A DNA stretch of 41,411 nucleotides from Acholeplasmataceae bacterium (GCA_012838945.1 DUOG01000033.1:1-41411), one strand, 5' to 3'. Positions 1-8,443 are shown, counted from the first letter of the stretch. A program made the numbers and translations. The notes: generated from the letters alone by a model not told the origin.

Positions 1-34
1 ACTTTTGCAATCAAAAATTGCCTAAAAATACCTA

Positions 35-59
35 AAAAGACGCGATTTTCGCGTCTTTT
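35..59 (-). terminator. Intrinsic terminator of the subtilase/membrane-protein pair
   Basis: An 11-bp perfect inverted repeat (AAAAGACGCGA / TCGCGTCTTTT) with a 3-nt loop lies just after the stop of the membrane-protein gene. On the minus strand it is followed by a T-rich stretch. It is symmetric enough to work in both directions. Confidence 0.85.
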
Positions 60-62
60 AGC

Positions 63-929
63 TTATTCTTGATAAAATGCATTAGGCAAATCGAGAATCT
101 TTGGTCTCTTAGTTACTGAAAAATTTGATGAATTTATCCGATAGGTATTTGACTTATTTCCTTCTATTTGTTCTGGATTAGAGAAATATAACTCGCTATT
201 ACCTTTTATTTCGACTCCTAGCAAACTAATGACTCTAATTTTAATCTCAACCTTTGAAAAGTCATTTACAATATTAGGATTAAAGAAATCATCTTTTTTA
301 ACTATCAAATTAACAATAGTGTTTTTTCGTTTGGTATGTTCGTTATATAAGATGTAAGTTTTAGTTTCTTCCAAAGATGGAGGAGTAATAAATTCAAATC
401 TGTTATCTTGACGATAAAATCGAAGTCGATCAAAAGCAATACTAGCTACTGTTTTCCCTTCGACAACTCTAAAGGGAATCTTTATTGAGATAAACTGATA
501 CTTCTCAGGATTTTGAAGGATATCTTCTTCATCAAGAGACTTTTCAATCATGTGAAATTCCATTTTTCCCTTTAGAATATAATTTTCCACATAACGAGTT
601 GACTCTGGATACATCAACATTCGATCCATAAATTCAATGATAGAGTAATTTGCTGAAGCAAATTGAAGTTCGCGAAATAATTCAGCGCGTCGATCCATAT
701 CTTCATTAATCTTACTAACAGTTTTATTATGATTAAAAACCAAAAAACTAAAAATGCTTGTAGAAACAAATGATGCAAATGCAACTAGCAAAGTTGCAAT
801 ACGAATCCCAATAACATCAAACCGAGCAGCTAACTCTTCACCAAAAAACAATGATATTATGGCTAAGGTAAATACAGTTGTTCCCACAATAATCATAGCC
901 ATTAAAATTCTATTTCTATACTTCTTCAT
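63..929 (-). CDS. Hypothetical membrane protein, cotranscribed with a subtilase
   Basis: I do not recognise this 288-aa protein. Two hydrophobic segments at about residues 10-28 and 42-64 form a membrane hairpin. A short charged stretch follows (KINEDMDRRAELFRELQ, probably helical), then about 200 residues of soluble, beta-rich-looking sequence. No cysteine pairs or catalytic signatures stand out. A GAGAGG ribosome-binding site precedes the ATG. The gene begins 21 nt after the stop of the subtilase gene and shares its terminator, so the two should be one transcript. The membrane hairpin plus cytosolic domain could make it a substrate, partner or anchor of the protease; that is inference from adjacency only. 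Confidence 0.75.
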   Translation of the reverse strand: MKKYRNRILMAMIIVGTTVFTLAIISLFFGEELAARFDVIGIRIATLLVAFASFVSTSIFSFLVFNHNKTVSKINEDMDRRAELFRELQFASANYSIIEFMDRMLMYPESTRYVENYILKGKMEFHMIEKSLDEEDILQNPEKYQFISIKIPFRVVEGKTVASIAFDRLRFYRQDNRFEFITPPSLEETKTYILYNEHTKRKNTIVNLIVKKDDFFNPNIVNDFSKVEIKIRVISLLGVEIKGNSELYFSNPEQIEGNKSNTYRINSSNFSVTKRPKILDLPNAFYQE

Positions 930-950
930 TTTTTCCTCTCATTCTACTTC

Positions 951-2066
951 TTATCTTCTCATTGTAATCGCATTAATTGTCGCGAGCCAACTTATAATTC
1001 GATATCCTTTTTTATTAGAAACGGCATTTTCTTTGCAGATTTCGATAAATAATTCATAACTCAATTGGGGATTTAACTGTAATGCTAAAGCATATAGACC
1101 TGATAGTTGAGGGATACTGTAACTAGCACTCCCCACTGGATCATATAGATAATCTTTTTCAGTTAAATATGAAGCTACTACCTTCCCACCAGTTACAAAG
1201 TTTAACCTCTTCTTTGAGTCAACTCCAAAGAATGGTGGCAAGTAATAATTGTCTATATTTTCAAAATCATCAGTCGGTTTACAATCTAAATAGCGGAAGT
1301 CCTCGAAAAACTTAGGTAAATCAATCACCGTGCATCCAAGTCTTCCTAACTCAACTCGTAATTGAGCTGCTTCTGCTTGCAATTCCAATGGTCCGTAAAA
1401 TAGCCACGAATTAGACATATTGACTATTCTAATTGGATAGCCATTTTTAATTTTATCTTTAATGTCCGTTAAACATTTAATCGCAAAACTAACAATACAT
1501 TGGTGTTTTTCGGGCTTGGTATCACCAAAGTATGGTTGACCGCCATAGAATAGTACTTCAACCCCTGGCGCAATCCCCAAGGTCTCCCCACAAAGATGAG
1601 ACAAAACCGCCAAGCCATGAAAATGAGAAACATTGAATCGCTCATCTAATATTATATATTTCTTTATCTTGTCCTTAATCTCAATGTGATTTATGCTAGT
1701 GGGATGATCAATCACGGCTACCAAAATCCCTTTTCCGGTAATACCTAATTGATGAACCTCTTTAAACTGATATCCCAACTGTCTGTTTTTTAAAATTGTA
1801 TTGGGATTAAAACCTTTAGGTAATAATTTAGGCCACTTTGTGCTGGAATCAAAGGGCACCTTCAATAATAAATCAAGATCAATATTACTTAAATCATGTT
1901 TTCTTAAGTCCTGATAACAAAATCCCCAAAGTGGAAAAATATTAGTCCCTTGGCCTAGTTGTTCAGTATCTTTTAGTTGTTCTTTAAGCCATTCATTAGT
2001 TATTGATTTGGGAATTAGTATATTGGAAGTAATGCCAGCTTTCCATTCTATTAAGCTACTACTCAT
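951..2066 (-). CDS. Subtilisin-like serine protease (peptidase S8), no signal peptide
   Basis: The catalytic elements of an S8 subtilase can be read in order. Numbering from the ORF-track start, they are Asp129 in AVIDHP, His159 in FHGLAVLSHLCG and Ser324 in GSASYSIPQLSG, an atypical version of GTSMATPHVAG. The oxyanion-hole Asn region is not obvious. There is no signal peptide or transmembrane segment, so the enzyme is probably cytosolic. The ORF track starts nine codons too early: a strong AAGGAGGG lies six nt before the second ATG (MSSSLIEW), giving 371 aa. A good sigma-A promoter and a 12-codon leader ORF lie upstream. The partner gene downstream encodes an unknown membrane protein. The fold assignment is firm; the substrate is unknown. 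Confidence 0.85.
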   Translation of the reverse strand: MSSSLIEWKAGITSNILIPKSITNEWLKEQLKDTEQLGQGTNIFPLWGFCYQDLRKHDLSNIDLDLLLKVPFDSSTKWPKLLPKGFNPNTILKNRQLGYQFKEVHQLGITGKGILVAVIDHPTSINHIEIKDKIKKYIILDERFNVSHFHGLAVLSHLCGETLGIAPGVEVLFYGGQPYFGDTKPEKHQCIVSFAIKCLTDIKDKIKNGYPIRIVNMSNSWLFYGPLELQAEAAQLRVELGRLGCTVIDLPKFFEDFRYLDCKPTDDFENIDNYYLPPFFGVDSKKRLNFVTGGKVVASYLTEKDYLYDPVGSASYSIPQLSGLYALALQLNPQLSYELFIEICKENAVSNKKGYRIISWLATINAITMRR

Positions 2067-2117
2067 AGAACCCTCCTTAACTAATTTATTCAAACCTTTT
2101 TCAACTATTTAGAAATG

Positions 2118-2156
2118 CTAAGGATTCCTTTTATAACTACAATAATCCCTGTTCAT
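2118..2156 (-). CDS. Possible 12-aa leader peptide upstream of the subtilase
   Basis: Between the promoter and the subtilase there is a tiny ORF, MNRDYCSYKRNP, whose ATG follows AAAGGGAG at usual spacing. It is too short for statistics. The good ribosome-binding site directly on the transcript is the only support, so treat it as a candidate. Confidence 0.3.
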   Translation of the reverse strand: MNRDYCSYKRNP

Positions 2157-2181
2157 AAGTCTCCCTTTACATTCTATTATT

Positions 2182-2210
2182 ATTTTAACACATAATAGAA
2201 TATAATTCAA
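2182..2210 (-). promoter_or_regulatory. Sigma-A promoter of the subtilase operon
   Basis: On the minus strand TTGAAT (-35) is separated by exactly 17 nt from TAAAAT (-10), leaving a leader of about 110 nt before the subtilase ATG. Confidence 0.65.
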
Positions 2211-2262
2211 AAAATTTTTCTCGGCGAACAAAAATGATTTTTAAGTTAGTTAGATAAAGAAA

Positions 2263-2287
2263 GACCATCAATTTTTTCTTGATGGTC
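2263..2287 (-). terminator. Terminator after the methyltransferase pseudogene
   Basis: A 9-bp perfect stem (GACCATCAA / TTGATGGTC) with a 7-nt loop overlaps the TGA stop of the methyltransferase reading frame. A T-rich tract follows on the minus strand. Confidence 0.75.
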
Positions 2288-3263
2288 ATTTAATAAATAT
2301 AGTAACTATTAAATTGTCTTCTATACCTTTGAAGGTAACCTTACCAAAATCCACGCCAAATTTTTCTTTTGCTTGATTAAGAACCTTTTCAACCGATTCT
2401 TGATGAATATCATTAGGAATACTAACTTGATCTGAAAAACCTTTTCCCATTAAGCGTGGTAAGAAACCTTCATCCAGAGATATTTCATATGGTTGATTGC
2501 GTTCAATTATTTTTTCGGTTTTACTTTGAAATATTTGATCACAAGTTACATTACGATCAAACTTCCAACTATATTTTTGGGGTGTAATTCCTTTTTGATT
2601 AATTATTTTCCAATATTCCTGGTAAAGATAATTAACAATTTCGAAATAATGTGAATTATCGAAAGGCGTGGTAACATTTTGACCAGGTCGGTCATCTAAG
2701 CAAAGGTAAGCACCGCCTCTTTTTAGAACTCTCCATATTTCTTTTATAACCTTTTCAGGATTAGATATAAGATGTAAGACACCATTTGCGACGACGGTAT
2801 CAACACTTTCATCAGCAAGGGGAATCGCTAAAGCATTCATCCGGGCCAATGTTACCTTTTTTAATGATACATCATTATAGGATGCTCTTTCTTGAAGAAG
2901 TCTCATCATTTTATTTGAAATATCCCCAGCAATTATCTTTATCCCTAGTGATGCTGCTGGGACAGTGAAACAACCATCACCACAAGCTAAATCAAGGAAG
3001 ATTCCATCCTTGGTATATTCAGCAATTTCTTTGGCGAAAAGGTAATCTGGATCACTTATTAGAAATCTTCTTGCTCCTGAATAACTCTCGCCAATATGTT
3101 AATATCCAATATATTTTCCTTGGTCACCATCAATGACGAAATCAGGCATATCAGTTAATTGCCAAATGTCATTATTATTTGCTACCTGATGTTTACATTT
3201 ATGACATCGAGGTAAATTAATCACCGCATTACATTTAGGACATAGAATCATATTTACTTCCAT
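2286..3263 (-). pseudogene. Zinc-ribbon class I SAM methyltransferase, interrupted by an in-frame TAA
   Basis: The ORF track shows only a 207-aa C-terminal piece (2286-2909), but the same frame runs uninterrupted upstream except for one TAA at 3099-3101. Upstream of the stop it encodes a four-cysteine zinc ribbon (CPKC...CHKC) ending KYIGY; downstream it resumes HIGESYSGARRFLI and the SAM-binding motif FLDLACGDGCF, then the rest of a Methyltransf_11-type domain. The context YIGY*HIGE suggests a GAA (Glu) to TAA change. A translation start at 2909 would lack SAM motif I. The likely original start is the ATG at 3251, preceded by GGAAG, 2 nt after the cvpA-like stop; an ATG at 3263 is also in frame. 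Related enzymes with an N-terminal zinc ribbon methylate rRNA or small molecules; the target here is unknown. Confidence 0.75.
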
Positions 3264-3994
3264 ATTAATTTAAACAATTTCATAAATAAGTGTTGTTCGT
3301 ATAACCATTTAGCAATACCAAACTCACCTTCAGCTAGCTTCATATCCTTAATCAGCCATTCACTTGCTTCTGGCAAGAATGAGCCATTAATAACAAATGA
3401 TAGACCAAACAAGATGATAATAACTATTAAGGCTCCTTCAACAAACCCTAATATTGCACCTAGGAGACGATCAATTCCACCGATGATGCGGTTTTTTGCT
3501 AAAGCCTTAAATAATTTCTTCAATATTTGAATTATAATAATACTTACTATAAACAAGACAACAAAAGATATGATAATCATTATCAAAGAAGTTAATGGCT
3601 CACTAAATAAATTTCCAACGGTAGTTTCAGCTGTTACTTCTGGTAAGAGCTTAACAATTTTATCCTTTAATAGTGATGTCATAAAGTTTGGTAATTTGAG
3701 CGCTGTCAGAGCTTCCTCAACAACTTCAACTTGATTATCAGGTGAAATTGTCCGTGAGAAAAGTTCGTTTTTCTCGACTAACCAACTAACAATCTTACTT
3801 GAAATACTATCATCGATTGTACTATTTTTTGCTAGAAAAACTGATGCTGGTTTAGCGAGGAAAAATGAAATAATGAAAGCAGCAAACTTGCGGATTAATC
3901 GAAATAGTTTTTCAATGAACCCTAATTTAATGCCTATAATTGTACTTATCAAGATTATAGCTAAAACAATAATATCCATTATGCCAAAACTCAT
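3254..3994 (-). CDS. CvpA family membrane protein
   Basis: The N-terminus MSFGIMDIIVLAIILISTIIGIKLGFIEKLFRLIRKF is typical of the CvpA family. Further hydrophobic segments occur at about residues 35-50, 130-155 and 175-200, separated by an extended loop. At 246 aa it is longer than Escherichia coli CvpA, because the region between the second and third membrane segments is enlarged. CvpA-like proteins are linked to colicin V export or envelope stress, but their molecular role is unclear. AGGTGAG lies at a good distance from the ATG. The methyltransferase pseudogene begins at its stop codon, so the two were translationally coupled. Confidence 0.8.
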   Translation of the reverse strand: MSFGIMDIIVLAIILISTIIGIKLGFIEKLFRLIRKFAAFIISFFLAKPASVFLAKNSTIDDSISSKIVSWLVEKNELFSRTISPDNQVEVVEEALTALKLPNFMTSLLKDKIVKLLPEVTAETTVGNLFSEPLTSLIMIIISFVVLFIVSIIIIQILKKLFKALAKNRIIGGIDRLLGAILGFVEGALIVIIILFGLSFVINGSFLPEASEWLIKDMKLAEGEFGIAKWLYEQHLFMKLFKLIWK

Positions 3995-4076
3995 AGTATC
4001 TCACCTATTCTTTCTTAAATTATTATATCATAATAAAATTTAAAATTCGATAAAAATGGCTAAGAAAGAACAAAAA

Positions 4077-4098
4077 GTCTAGGGAAAATTCCCTAGAC
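4077..4098 (-). terminator. Terminator of the asnA-yihY-pdaA group
   Basis: A 10-bp perfect stem (GTCTAGGGAA / TTCCCTAGAC) with a 2-nt nominal loop lies just after the pdaA stop and is followed by TTTTTG on the minus strand. Confidence 0.85.
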
Positions 4099-4105
4099 CA
4101 ATTTA

Positions 4106-4873
4106 TTATGCCAAGTGTTCTACCGTTTTAAATTCATAACCTTGGTCCTTAAGACTATCAATAATCTTTGATAGTGCATCAGCATTATCTTTGGAAACAG
4201 TATGTAGTAGGATAACTGCTCCAGGGTGGATATTTTTCATCACATATTCATGTGTAAACTCTGGACCACGTTTATCCCCTGTATTCCAATCACAATATGC
4301 CAGTGACCAAAAAATTGTTTTGTAGCCTAACTTTTGAACTGTCAAGAGCGATTCCCGATTAAATTCCCCTGATGGTGGTCTAAAGAAAGGATCTAATGGT
4401 TTATTAGTTAATTTAAAGTACTCTTCTTCTAAGCGGCAAAGATCTGCCTTTAATTCCTCTTCACTCATCTTTGTAATATTGCGATGAGAATAGGTATGAC
4501 TTCCCACTAGATGTCCTTCATCAACCATCCGCTTGGTCAAATCAGGGAACCTTTTAACCATATCTCCTAAAATAAAGAAGGTTGCTCTTACTTTCTTATC
4601 ACGTAAGGTGTCTAATATTTGAGGTAAAACGCCATTATCAAAGCCAGAGTCAAAAGTTAAGTATACTTCTTTCTTTAAGGTGTTACCAACATAATAGGTA
4701 GAAGTATTTTCAATCTCTTTGGCGAGGATACCAATGTCTGGTGGCAAGTGATCGTTATTTTTTCGAAAACCCCAACCATAACTCCTCGCACTAACGGTTA
4801 TCGGCATAATAAATGCAAATGTGAATACCAATAAAAGTGTTTTTATCGGTTTTAATATTAATCGCTTTTCGAT
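4106..4873 (-). CDS. pdaA: PdaA-type polysaccharide deacetylase (spore cortex), apparent ATC start
   Basis: This NodB-type deacetylase closely resembles PdaA, the enzyme that makes muramic-delta-lactam in spore cortex peptidoglycan. Visible motifs are YGWGFRKNNDH at the N-terminus, TFDSGFDNG (metal-binding Asp, second Asp replaced as in PdaA), SHTYSH (metal His pair), RPPSGEFN and LLHTVSKDNADAL. The ORF track starts at a TTG (4831) with no ribosome-binding site and cuts into the signal sequence. In the same frame, 14 codons upstream, a perfect AAAAAGGAGG is followed after 7 nt by ATC GAA AAG CGA, giving a signal peptide (KRLILKPIKTLLLVFTFAFIMPITVSA). No ATG, GTG or TTG lies at that spacing, so ATC is the likely start codon, or a mutated ATG. 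It lies about 50 nt after yihY and probably shares its transcript. Confidence 0.85.
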   Translation of the reverse strand: MEKRLILKPIKTLLLVFTFAFIMPITVSARSYGWGFRKNNDHLPPDIGILAKEIENTSTYYVGNTLKKEVYLTFDSGFDNGVLPQILDTLRDKKVRATFFILGDMVKRFPDLTKRMVDEGHLVGSHTYSHRNITKMSEEELKADLCRLEEEYFKLTNKPLDPFFRPPSGEFNRESLLTVQKLGYKTIFWSLAYCDWNTGDKRGPEFTHEYVMKNIHPGAVILLHTVSKDNADALSKIIDSLKDQGYEFKTVEHLA

Positions 4874-4924
4874 AAAAAAACCTCCTTTTTAGTATTCACA
4901 TATATTATATACTGCTAAATAAGT

Positions 4925-5785
4925 TTATGCCTTTCTTTTTTTACCATGTTCTAAATATTGATAATAATTATATACTAATCCTAAAATAAAAACGTAACTT
5001 AAAAAATATAACCAAATTAAAATTGCGAAAATACTAGAAAATGTTCCATATATTATCGAATTATTTTTATTGATTGAAAAATAATAACGTAAAATAATCG
5101 TTAGTAAATACCAAATAACCGTCACTAAAAAAGATGAAAACAACACTTTTCTAAATGTAATTTTGATGGGAATAATATATTTATATAATAATAAAACAAA
5201 AACAGCAATTCCAAATAAGTTAATTAAAAAGGGAATGACATCGGTAAAGAGAAAACGAAAGATAAATATAGGCGGAAGTGTTTCTTTATAAAAACTACCA
5301 ATTAAGTAATTTAATGATATCATTAACACTACATCAAAAAACAATAAAAATACCGCAAACAGCATCATAACAAATGATCTAATCCTTAGCTTTAAAGTGT
5401 TACGGTTTTTTACTTCAACATACACTAAATCGCTAATACGATTTAAGGCATTCATCAGTTTAGATGAAATCCAAATCATATTAAATAAAAACAATGCCCC
5501 CGCAAACCCCTTCATTTGCATTGGAGTCTTAGTTAAAAGAATCGTATTAATTATTGATGCTGCTGTTTCATTAAGATTTTCTTCAAAAAAGCCAATATTG
5601 AATTGATAAAGCATTCTGAATACTTCACTTAACAGCATCAATAATGGCACAAAAACACTCAAAATATAAAAAACGATTGCAGCAGAAAAGATGGAAATAT
5701 CATAATCTTTAGTTAACAATTTAAATCTCTTATACGATCTTTTAAGCCAAGAAAAAAGATTGTAAAAAACATTGTTCTTCTTCAT
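4925..5785 (-). CDS. YihY/BrkB family inner-membrane protein
   Basis: This 286-aa protein has about six transmembrane segments, beginning around residues 32-55. The layout is typical of the YihY/virulence-factor-BrkB family: FSAAIVFYILSVFVPLLMLL near the N-terminus, and a late loop with NNSIIYGTFSSIFAILIWLYFLSYVFILG, which matches the family's conserved YG-x-F motif region. The function of the family is not settled; it was once misnamed RNase BN. The gene sits 35 nt after asnA and about 50 nt before pdaA, with no convincing terminator between them, so a three-gene transcript is likely. Confidence 0.85.
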   Translation of the reverse strand: MKKNNVFYNLFSWLKRSYKRFKLLTKDYDISIFSAAIVFYILSVFVPLLMLLSEVFRMLYQFNIGFFEENLNETAASIINTILLTKTPMQMKGFAGALFLFNMIWISSKLMNALNRISDLVYVEVKNRNTLKLRIRSFVMMLFAVFLLFFDVVLMISLNYLIGSFYKETLPPIFIFRFLFTDVIPFLINLFGIAVFVLLLYKYIIPIKITFRKVLFSSFLVTVIWYLLTIILRYYFSINKNNSIIYGTFSSIFAILIWLYFLSYVFILGLVYNYYQYLEHGKKRKA

Positions 5786-5820
5786 AACAATATTTTATTA
5801 CAATCCTTTTAAAATATACT

Positions 5821-6822
5821 TTAGAGAAGGTGGATGTTAAGACATTGAAGTCGTTCGATTTCTTCTTCAGGCCAAGCTGAAGCTTGAACTTCCCCAATAT
5901 GAACTTTTTTCAAGAAAAACATACATAAACGAGATTGGCCAATACCGCCACCAATCGTTTGAGGTAATTCATCATTTAATACTGCTTGAACATATGGAAG
6001 TTCCAATTTATTTTCTTCTTTTCGGTGCTTAAGTTGAGCAAGCAATGATTCCTTATTGACCCTTATTCCCATAGATGATAATTCAAGTGATATTTGAAGT
6101 GGCTCGTACCAAACTAAAATATCTCCATTGAGCATCCAATCATCATAGTCAGCTGCCCGTCCATCATGAGCTTTATTATTAGAAAGAGGCCAACCTATTT
6201 TATAAATAAAAACTGATCCAAATTCTTTACAAATTGCATGTTCTCTTTCTTTTGAGGATAGATTAGGATATCTTTGATATAGTTCTTCTGATGAGATAAA
6301 CTTGATATCTTTAGATAGGACAGGAGTTATTATTGGGTACTTTTTGTAAACCTTTTGTTCAATTGATTTAATGGTTTGATAGATTTTTCGAACAACTTTT
6401 TTCAAATAGTTTAAATTACGATCACTAGGATTGATAATCTTTTCCCAATCCCATTGGTCAACATATATTGAATGAATTGGATCAATATCCTCATCACAAC
6501 GAATCGCATTCATATCAGTGTATAAACCTTTTCCTGCTTCAAAGTTATATTTCTTTAAGGCCATCCGTTTCCACTTAGCAAGTGATTGAACAATTTCCAG
6601 CTCCGTTTTGTTTTTTAAAGTAAAACTAACGGTCCGTTCAACTCCATTTAGATAGTCATTGAGACCACTCTTGGGCTCAACAAAAAGTGGGGCTGATACT
6701 CTGATCAAATCTAAGTTTTTACTGAGTTCTTTTTCAAAGTTATCTTTGACAAACTTAATCGCAATCTCAGTTTCTATTACATCTAATAATGGCTGGTAGT
6801 TCTCCGGCAATATAAATTTCAT
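5821..6822 (-). CDS. asnA: Aspartate-ammonia ligase (asparagine synthetase A)
   Basis: This 333-aa protein is a full-length AsnA, which makes asparagine from aspartate, ammonia and ATP using a class II aminoacyl-tRNA-synthetase-like fold. Recognisable stretches are the N-terminal ENYQPLLDVIETEIAIKFVKDNFE, the central RCDEDIDPIHSIYVDQWDWEK, and the C-terminal GGGIGQSRLCMFFLKK with the conserved motif 3 arginine. An AGGAGG lies just before the ATG. It is the first gene of the asnA-yihY-pdaA group. No T-box or peptide leader for asparagine is apparent in the roughly 80 nt upstream. Confidence 0.95.
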   Translation of the reverse strand: MKFILPENYQPLLDVIETEIAIKFVKDNFEKELSKNLDLIRVSAPLFVEPKSGLNDYLNGVERTVSFTLKNKTELEIVQSLAKWKRMALKKYNFEAGKGLYTDMNAIRCDEDIDPIHSIYVDQWDWEKIINPSDRNLNYLKKVVRKIYQTIKSIEQKVYKKYPIITPVLSKDIKFISSEELYQRYPNLSSKEREHAICKEFGSVFIYKIGWPLSNNKAHDGRAADYDDWMLNGDILVWYEPLQISLELSSMGIRVNKESLLAQLKHRKEENKLELPYVQAVLNDELPQTIGGGIGQSRLCMFFLKKVHIGEVQASAWPEEEIERLQCLNIHLL

Positions 6823-6917
6823 AGTCTTCCTCCTATAATATCTAATTATATTATTTAATGAAGATTTTTAGGGAAAAATTAATAATAATATTAATTATGA
6901 GCCTATAAAAGACAAAA

Positions 6918-6933
6918 AGAAGCTTACGCTTCT
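6918..6933 (-). terminator. Terminator of the 54-aa zinc-ribbon gene
   Basis: AGAAGC / GCTTCT with a 4-nt loop overlaps the stop codon. It is followed on the minus strand by TTTTTGTCTTTT. Confidence 0.7.
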
Positions 6934-7088
6934 CTTCGATTAAAATTCTTTGCTTTTTTTGCAGCTCTACAATCACGGCAGCGAACTGGTTCACTAGTTA
7001 AGCCTTTTTCTTTGTAGAATGCTTGTTCGCCTTCAGTAAATACAAATTCTGTACCACAATCTTTGCAAACAATTACTTTGTCAGCCAT
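6924..7088 (-). CDS. 54-aa zinc-ribbon protein (zf-trcl type)
   Basis: This gene is missing from the ORF track because of its length. It reads MADKVIVCKDCGTEFVFTEGEQAFY, then PVRCRDCRAAKKAKNFNRREA. Two CxxC pairs (Cys8/Cys11 and Cys37/Cys40) form one zinc ribbon with an FTEGEQ.FY.EKGL core, typical of the short probable-zinc-ribbon family found across Bacillota. A GGAGG lies before the ATG. The gene has its own sigma-A promoter, a leader of about 145 nt and its own terminator. The molecular function is unknown; a nucleic-acid-binding or zinc-buffering role is possible. Confidence 0.85.
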   Translation of the reverse strand: MADKVIVCKDCGTEFVFTEGEQAFYKEKGLTSEPVRCRDCRAAKKAKNFNRREA

Positions 7089-7241
7089 TGATAACTTTCC
7101 TCCATTTAAAATATTTTTTGGTGATATTTTTAAATTTACATACTTTTAACCTTACATAACATTTCTTGATTTAATGTCGTTAAACATTTAGGAATACTTT
7201 AAATGTGGAAAGTATTGTTTTTAAAATTTATCACTATTAAT

Positions 7242-7270
7242 AGTATATCACAAATACAATTTTTATGCAA
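7242..7270 (-). promoter_or_regulatory. Sigma-A promoter and long leader of the zinc-ribbon gene
   Basis: TTGCAT and TATACT are separated by exactly 17 nt on the minus strand. The transcript would have about 145 nt of leader. Within it AATACTTT / AAAGTATT can form an 8-bp hairpin (around 7191-7215). I see no matching known riboswitch. Confidence 0.6.
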
Positions 7271-7289
7271 TCATTTATGAAATAATTTA

Positions 7290-8435
7290 TTAAATAAATA
7301 TATTTTTGTATATAAAAACGCCAATAACTACGGAAATAATCCAAAATACAATGAAAAGTCCTATTTTAATGTATCGCTTCAGACGATAATTCTTAACATA
7401 ACCAACTCCTGTATATTGAGAAATCATGTCGATCTTCTCTTCAAGATCCTGATTCTTCTTTATAAGTTCCTTAATTTGTTGATCTAATATATCTATTGCA
7501 AGATTGGTGTTTTTATTATAGTTAATCAAATTATTCATAAGTCTTGTTTCCTTTTCTGAAAATCTTTTAAACTCATTTGCATATCTTGTCTTTTCATCTT
7601 CAGCAATTCGTTCTTTAACTGCTTTTCCTAAAGGCAGGTAGTGTTTAACTACTTGTTCTATTTCTTCATCAGTTAAAATTGTGTCCAATGCTTTAGTTGG
7701 ATTTTCTATTGCATTAAGCAAAAACTCTCGGGCATAATTTATCTTTTGATCTTCGCTTAAATCAAGATTTAACTTCGTAGCTATTTCTTCTAAAGTAGTT
7801 AAATCTAAATTATTCATAACTGTTTTCTTAAGATCTAAATTTTCATCTCTTTCATCAATAGTCTTATTAATTTGATGGGCGAGAATCAAACTTTGTACAT
7901 TGTCTTCAGAAGCAAACCGATACTTTAGAATGAAATAAATTATTTGAAAATAATCAAATTCTTTTTTTATCCGATTAATGATTATAGGGTAAGGTTGTCC
8001 ATCAAGAAAACCAGAACTATCACAGACCACTTCATTTAGCGTATTGTAATAATCAATAAATCTTTCATCTTCATCGTTACTTGCCAGCAATGAAAGTTCA
8101 GGAAAGAATTTATCATTAACACCCATAATATATTGATTACTAATAACCTCTTCCCAAAACAATTCTTTGAATCGAGGTAATATATTCACTTTTTCTAAAC
8201 TAAATAAAATTGATTCCAATTCGAACTCACAAAATGATTCTAAATTTTCCAAATGATTTTTATTATAATAGTTCCATATTTCACTATCTTCATTTTTAAT
8301 TTCGTCTTCAATTAGAGTTTTAAGCACCTGATAGCGAATACTTCGCGGAATAAAGACTTCACGGTCTTTAAAAAATATTTGAATTAAATTAACTGGTACT
8401 TTGGAAATCTTTCTAGAAAGCTGATCAATTGCCAC
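7290..8435 (-). CDS. Unknown tail-anchored coiled-coil protein next to PilT
   Basis: I do not recognise this 381-aa protein. Residues 1-290 are acidic and mostly helical. Residues about 290-345 look like a coiled coil (NLAIDILDQQIKELIKKNQDLEEKIDMI). It ends with a single transmembrane segment (IKIGLFIVFWIISVVIGVFIY) and a very short tail, so the bulk should face the cytoplasm. The ATG lies 8 nt after the pilT stop, so translation and expression are probably coupled to PilT. This suggests a membrane-anchored partner of the retraction ATPase, which is inference from adjacency alone. An AAGGTAGGTGATAAGGT-like ribosome-binding site precedes the ATG. Confidence 0.8.
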   Translation of the reverse strand: MAIDQLSRKISKVPVNLIQIFFKDREVFIPRSIRYQVLKTLIEDEIKNEDSEIWNYYNKNHLENLESFCEFELESILFSLEKVNILPRFKELFWEEVISNQYIMGVNDKFFPELSLLASNDEDERFIDYYNTLNEVVCDSSGFLDGQPYPIIINRIKKEFDYFQIIYFILKYRFASEDNVQSLILAHQINKTIDERDENLDLKKTVMNNLDLTTLEEIATKLNLDLSEDQKINYAREFLLNAIENPTKALDTILTDEEIEQVVKHYLPLGKAVKERIAEDEKTRYANEFKRFSEKETRLMNNLINYNKNTNLAIDILDQQIKELIKKNQDLEEKIDMISQYTGVGYVKNYRLKRYIKIGLFIVFWIISVVIGVFIYKNIFI

Positions 8436-8443
8436 CTTATCAC

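Noticed and set aside
2286-2909. 207-aa methyltransferase as an intact gene from the ORF track
   Set aside because: The start lies after the SAM-binding motif, lacks a ribosome-binding site, and the frame continues upstream through a single TAA to a zinc ribbon; it is treated as part of a broken gene.
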